This document shows, piece by piece, positions 58,501 to 64,000 of a stretch of 64,000 nt of DNA. The stretch's first letter is position 1. Each line of letters begins with the position of its first letter. Both the position numbers and the translations under genes were made by a program. Origin of the DNA: Sclerurus mexicanus (lineage: Eukaryota; Chordata; Aves; Passeriformes; Furnariidae); contig VWZF01005196.1 of assembly GCA_013396755.1 (NCBI GenBank), positions 716,098-780,097 of the forward strand, given 5' to 3'. The notes beneath the pieces are model-generated. The model made no database searches and had not been told where the DNA came from. It was given only the letters and a program-made list of their open reading frames with translations.

Positions 58501-61500
58501 CACGGGGGGCACTGGCTCAGGCTTTTGGAGTCTGTGTACCCCTTTTCACTTTTTCTAGTCTGTGAAAAGCCACGTCAGAAAAGGTGATACTCAGTAAAAA
58601 TGCTTGGCTTTGAAATACAAAATCTCAGTAGTTTATTTCCTGGGTAATGAAACAGCAGCTCCAGAGTGATCAGCGGGAAACCAAAACCAGACAAAAGCAA
58701 TTTGTCCCACCTGGTAGATGTATCATGATTTGGGCTTGAAGGAAGAAGTTTACTGTCTTAGCTATGATGCTTTTGCCTTCCATTAGAAGTCTGTATATGC
58801 TTGCTTTTTGTTTCTGAATCTTGTTACATTTGTGTCCTGGATGATTTGCTATTGACCTGTTTTCTCCATTTGTTGTGATACATTCTTTTATTACATCCTC
58901 TATCTCATCTTTCCACTGGAATTACAATGTTTTACATTTCTTTTGAGATTAAAACATTTGCCCTTGATAATTCTTCTGCGAATTCCTCCCAGACTGTTGT
59001 ACTTCTTATTCAGGAATGGTCTGACAAAATAAAGGTATTACAGTGTTTGCTTCATGCTTGCCAGGTTACATCAAGCACTAAAACATCTTTTTTTATTGTT
59101 GTTGTTTTTTTTTAATGGAGGAAGAAGAAAGCTAAGAATGACTGATTTTTGTAGTACAAATCTACATTATGCTGGAGCTTTGTTTGACCTAACCTCACTA
59201 TTGCAAGTTGCTGGGTTTTTTTCCTCCCAAGTGGACATGATTCTGAACTCTGACATAAGAGTCATTATTATTTCTTGCACTACTACTAAAATTTTTTTTT
59301 TCTCTAAACTGATAATTAAGAAGGTACTGTGAGTGATAGCAAATTAAACAATTGAGGTTCTTAATGATCTGTCTGAATTTACTTTCAGTTCTCTGATCTG
59401 GAATAATTCACTTGAGGAACAAGGTTAAAAGTATTTGTGCCACTTAACAATTTTGCTAGTCAGACTTTAAAAAACATTATCTCAAGAATGTGGAGTATAA
59501 ACACTTTGAACTCCCCATTTTTTCCCTATTTTGTATGAGATATTTTTTGTCTCCCAGTTACTTTTTGATAGATTGAAGTGCCTGAAGGACTTTATGAGTC
59601 ACTGTATAAGCATCAAATTCTTAAAATTGCATTTTTTTGTCTTAATCCTTTTTTTTTTTCAGTATAACTGGCTATCTTTATAGTGCAATAAAAATAATAA
59701 AGAATACTGAAATAATTTACTCCCTTTTAAATGGCACAGAAGAGAATATAAATACAGACTAGAAGCTGAAATGTATATTTTTCTTTTCTTTGAGTAGGAG
59801 CTAAAATGACAGGGTTCTACAGAAGATTGCTCTCCTGTTGTCATCCATGGGAGGACTCTGCTGCTCTAGGTTATTATGAGGTGCTAAACTTCAAGGCAAA
59901 CACCTTCCTCCTGGGTCTATAAATGGGTTTGAAAATATTCTATAAAATATAAATATCAGATTATGTTCTTTCACATTTCCTGTAACTTTGTACCTCTTCA
60001 CCTTTACTTTTAAATGGGTATCATTTAGGCCTTCACCACTAATTTGGGCCTTCAACACTCACTGGATGACTAAAACTGTACTAATATGAGTTTGCCAACA
60101 CTGCTATTATTCTGAAATTAGAATTATTTATGAAAATTTTCTTGGCCGCCAACTTGCTGGCTAAAAAATGGTGAAACATCTACTGTAAAAAGAAATAAGG
60201 AGACTGATACTTGCAAACAAAAACTTACTCCATGTCATCAGACTTCGATTTCCAACACTGTCCAGAAGGTAAGCATTGAAATAGCAGGTGCCCAACCATA
60301 ATCAAGGTCTTTGGCTTTCAAATCCTTCTAATTTTTAGGCTTAAATGGGAAAATTGGAAAGTGTTTTTAATTACAGCTTTGTAATTTTTTAAAGTATCAT
60401 TAAAAGCAAAAGTGGCCAAGTTTTCTTGAAGGAGTAAGGAAATTGCTTATGTAAAAAAAGAAATGTTGTATCACAGTGAGTCAACTCTGGAGTAAATAAG
60501 GTGTAAATAAGGTGTGACTTAAATCAGCTTTTCCAGTGTTTACAAAAGTGTACTTCTAGGAAAAAAGTGCAAAGTAACAGTGTTGTAAAACAGAGTGGGT
60601 TTATCTGCATAGCTGAGATTTCAACAGAATTACACAGGCATTATTTTGGCAGATTACAAGTTTAAGAACTGGCCGTTCCCTTGATGAAAAAGGTGAAGGA
60701 AGGTATAAGAGCTTCATACCTTGTTGAATAATGCAGTGGGGAAAAGAGGCAGGGAAGGGAAGAGATTCCATTTTTGGCCCAGTCTTGCTTGAATTCAAAG
60801 AAAACAGGGGCAAGGAGGCAAGATTTACAGGAAATCTTCACTCAGTGTATTCAACTTCAGTATAAAAATTATGAGTAGAGGATGTTTTTTCAAGTTTGTA
60901 CTACCCAAAGGAAGAGTTACCTTTCGATGATTATGAGGGTTTAATATGCATTTAATAAAAGGATGTTAGCATAGTATTTTGAAAATGTCAGTCAGTAAAT
61001 GCTAATCCCACTGAAATCACTTGCAATTGTACCTGCATCAGAGCACAAAGGTCAGGCTATATAGAATTTCTTCCAAAACTGAAATCAGAAAGAGGGATTG
61101 TTTGCTTATGTTTAGTTCAAACAGAAGACTATAATTGCAAGTTACTGTTTTTAGCTGCACATCAAGATTCTGTAAAATGAGTTGCAAATAGTTTTGTTAC
61201 ACAGGTGAAGACCTACCTGTATGGAGAGTAAGGAGAGGCCCGTGCATTATATAAAAGCTGCATAATCACTCTTCTTGAGGTTTCTATAATACACACTTTT
61301 TCAAATTTGCTTTCTGCAGTAGGTGAGTGACATTTCTCTAAAAGTAAATTTTACCGATACAAGAAGTCCTTTTGCGACACGTATATACTCAGCGCTATAA
61401 GATTCCTGAAATAAATTTGTCAAGTATATCTAACATAAAATTACTTTTTCCCCCAATGAACCTGGAAATTATGTGGGACACAAGAAAAAATAACTCATTG

Positions 61501-62106
61501 AAAAGATACTTCAACAAGACACTCTTCAAAAAAAGAAAAAAAATCCTAAAGATGCTGACTCTTAGGGTCTTAGTAACAATAGATTCAGCCATAACAGGAT
61601 CACAGTATATGATAAGAAAAAGATCCCATCTTTATAAAGAGCTTTTTTCTGTTTTTAAAATACACTTATTCCTAGTTCATGAATGCCTGAAATGTCTGAG
61701 GCAACTCTAGAAATACTGATGTTTTCCTTACTGAAAAATCACAGTTTCAAAGTAACAGAAGAATATTTTTGTTCTACAAAGCCATCACTTGCCTTCTGTT
61801 TTTGAAATCCTGCTATCGATATGTTTTACTGAAGAGTGACAATTGCAATAATGTCACTCCATCTCCTGACAGCTCAGATTGCACAGTATTTTTGCTTGCT
61901 TTTCACCATTCCCGGAGACCATCCATTCCCCTGAGGGAAGGAGGTGGGACGCATCAGGAGGCACCTGCAGCAAGGCTTCCTCCAGGGAGCCCTCATCTTC
62001 CCTGCCTGACACACCAGTGCCTTCTGCAGCGGGCGCTGTCTGGTCTCACATGAAGTCAATGTTTTGACAATTGTAGGCTATTTGTGTCTGCTCAGGGCCT
62101 GCCTCC

Positions 62107-62216
62107 AAAAAAAAAAAAAAAAACAAAACACAAAAAACAACACCAAACCTCCCCCAAAAAAACAAACAAAAAAACCAAACAAAAACACAAAAAGAAAAAA
62201 AAAACAAAACACCAGC
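62107..62216. repeat. A-rich (CAAAA-type) low-complexity tract
   Basis: About 110 bases of A with scattered C, opening with some 17 A in a row. Two overlapping ORFs reading Lys/Asn/Thr are artefacts of it. It could be the decayed tail of a retroposon whose body (about 61860-62106, GC-richer) I do not recognise. Confidence 0.8.
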
Positions 62217-63411
62217 CCAAAGAGGCAGATTGTTTTAACAGCCTTTCTGGTACCAGGAACATACAGGCTCTTTCTTACAGCTATGTTTTTACTTTAAGGT
62301 ACAGATAAAACCCTGTATTCTTATACAGGCATCTTGAAAGGTCATGCTGGAAAGTATTGAGCATAATTTCAGAAGATACCAATAATCACCCAATAGCTTT
62401 AATTACACTTGTTTTCTCAACAGGATGTTGCTGAGGTCTTGGGCCCTCTTAAACTAGTGAGTTGTCTGGTTATGGACTCAGTCCAAGGTAGATTTGAAGT
62501 GGAACTGAGTGTATCTTTAAAAAGTGACCCATACTTCTAAATGCCTAAAGTACTGTTTTCCTGCCTTTTTACATTACTTAAGTGAGCCAAATCCAAATTG
62601 CTTGGAGTACCTTACAAGCCATAAATCACAACAAACGGTTGGAGATTTTTTTTCTCATGCCTGTGTTTCTCAGATTTCATCCAATGTTGATTTTCCAAGG
62701 GAAAAAATATCTTGAAATATGCATAAATAACTCTTTTAAGCAATCCTAAAGATAATAAATATAGCCTGTCATTGTCATGACTTTTCTGCTTTAACACAAA
62801 AGGGATTATCTGATGGTTAAAGTCCCAGTCTTGTAAACAACTGTGTTTGGATACTTTACTGCTGGGACTACTTGATTATTTTCTTTTTCTTTGCTCTGAT
62901 TATTTTCTTTTTTTGTGATAACCAGTCCTAAAAAGATTACAGAAAGATAAGGAATCCCTATGACTAAGCTTCACCAAGTCCTGCCTAAAGCTTGTGAAGA
63001 CTATTTCTAAATTATCTTGCTAGAGTGAAACCTTTTGGTGAATTATTGAAAATAAAGACAGTGTTTGGAACACTGCATGAATGGTTGGTTGTAAAGCTAA
63101 AAGGTGCTTTTTCAAGCTGGAGGACATGCTTATCAAGCAGAGGCATTAACACAGATTTGCTTTCTGCTACTTTGTGTTAAAAGATGATTAGTTTAAGAAG
63201 TTTATTGGGTGCAAACTAAGATGTACAGTTACTGTGGACCACAGTTTTCCTATTAATGATGTCACTTTGCTTTCCATGCAAGAAACTCCTTAGGAATCAC
63301 TTTATTTATTTTGATGATATGATGTTCTAGGTGAGTTATATGCTGTTCTTTCTAATTCTATAAAATAGAATTTGCATTTAAGTAGTGTCGTTAAAGACTC
63401 ATGGGAAAGAA

Positions 63412-63441
63412 ATTCAGTGAATCACTAAGTATTCACTGAAT
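63412..63441. repeat. Perfect 11-bp inverted repeat, 8-nt spacer
   Basis: ATTCAGTGAAT at 63412-63422 and ATTCACTGAAT at 63431-63441 are exact reverse complements. The spacer begins CACTAAG, which recurs directly after the second arm at 63443-63449. Confidence 0.9.
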
Positions 63442-64000
63442 ACACTAAGGTGTATTTTGCAGCTGAAGTAGCTTATGGAATGCATATGGCCAAAATCAGA
63501 AGTTGGGGAGGCAGAGGGAGGGAGGAAGGCCAATTTTAGATGGAGCGTTATGGAAACTAAGAATTCAAATAAGAAAGAAGTTCTTTTGAGCCCTTCAGCT
63601 TTAATGAGAGTTTATCCTCAAGAGGAACTGCTTGTGCTTTCTGGTGATCGTCTCTGTGATAGATCACCTGTTATTTAGTCCTTACAGAGTTACCACCACA
63701 AGGGAAGAAGTCCTTACCAATCTCTCCAACAGCCTAAGGACAAACCCCTAGTTATCTCACTTTCACATCTGACATGTGGCATAAAGTGCTTATTTCCTTG
63801 CCAGTCCAGTGATGACTATCTCTCATCTATGTTTCTTTGCTGATAGCTTTCTAACGTCTTCACGATATTTCTGTGGAAGAAATACTCTGCAGAATTGCTA
63901 GAACCAAATGCCCTGCCTACAGACTGCAGTGGTGCACATCTTAAGGCAGGCAGAGACTGAAATGTTACTTAATGTGGTGTGCATTAAAATTAAAAAAAAA

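Larger units (their letters stand above)
55541..64000. other. Apparently gene-free DNA downstream of ABLIM2
   Basis: No exon, RNA gene or CpG island was recognised on either strand. In human the next gene downstream is AFAP1, same orientation; I looked for its N-terminal exon and did not find it, so it should lie past base 64000. Contents seen: an 11-bp tandem pair (60492-60513), an A/C-rich tract at 62107-62216 and an inverted repeat at 63412-63441. A longer ABLIM2 3'UTR could reach into the first part. Confidence 0.6.

Noticed and set aside
1..64000. A counterpart of the human intronic microRNA MIR95
   Set aside because: No matching hairpin was seen; that microRNA is known from mammals and is thought to derive from a mammalian repeat.
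1..64000. CRISPR arrays, operons, plasmid or phage systems
   Set aside because: The sequence is vertebrate and intronic; no regular repeat-spacer arrays or prokaryotic gene layout exist here.

Overview
This window looks like bird genomic DNA. AT-rich introns with GT-AG borders separate short conserved exons, the interspersed repeats are CR1 LINE fragments (one ends in the avian CR1 tail ATTCTATG), and one solo LTR resembles the avian ERVL type. Nothing bacterial, plasmid or phage-like is present, and the computed ORFs are almost all chance or repeat-derived. Species cannot be fixed by eye.

One gene is recognisable: the 3' half of ABLIM2 (actin-binding LIM protein 2) on the + strand. Sixteen coding exons were located between 2963 and 53959. 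They join without a phase conflict into 1,299 nt, that is 432 residues plus a TAA stop. The order is second half of the fourth LIM zinc finger (exons A-B), a long Ser/Pro/Tyr-rich linker of many small exons (C-N), and a C-terminal villin-type headpiece (O-P). The first three LIM domains lie upstream of base 1. ABLIM2 is preferred over ABLIM1 and ABLIM3 from recalled paralog sequences: the linker words SSESIISVPASST, RPDMISYSPYIS, RRSDGEDGSLDQD and the headpiece end KRNDLKKKALLF are those of ABLIM2.

Layout: 1-2962 intron; 2963-33505 exons A-K with introns of 0.6-5.2 kb; 33506-37823 an intron holding a GC-rich, in-frame 81-nt candidate cassette exon and an old CR1 copy; 37824-41605 exons L-O, including an 8-nt microexon; 41606-53845 a 12-kb last intron with CR1 pieces and a 587-bp solo LTR flanked by a perfect 5-bp target duplication; 53846-53959 terminal exon; then probable 3'UTR and about 8 kb of apparently gene-free DNA. 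In human, AFAP1 follows ABLIM2 in the same orientation; none of its exons was recognised here.

Most worth checking: the candidate cassette exon at 36091-36171; the 8-nt microexon and a possible longer form of it; a lysine at the usual glycine position of the headpiece; and a short minus-strand poly(A) retrocopy-like insert at 30239-30466 with a 10-bp direct repeat at its borders.
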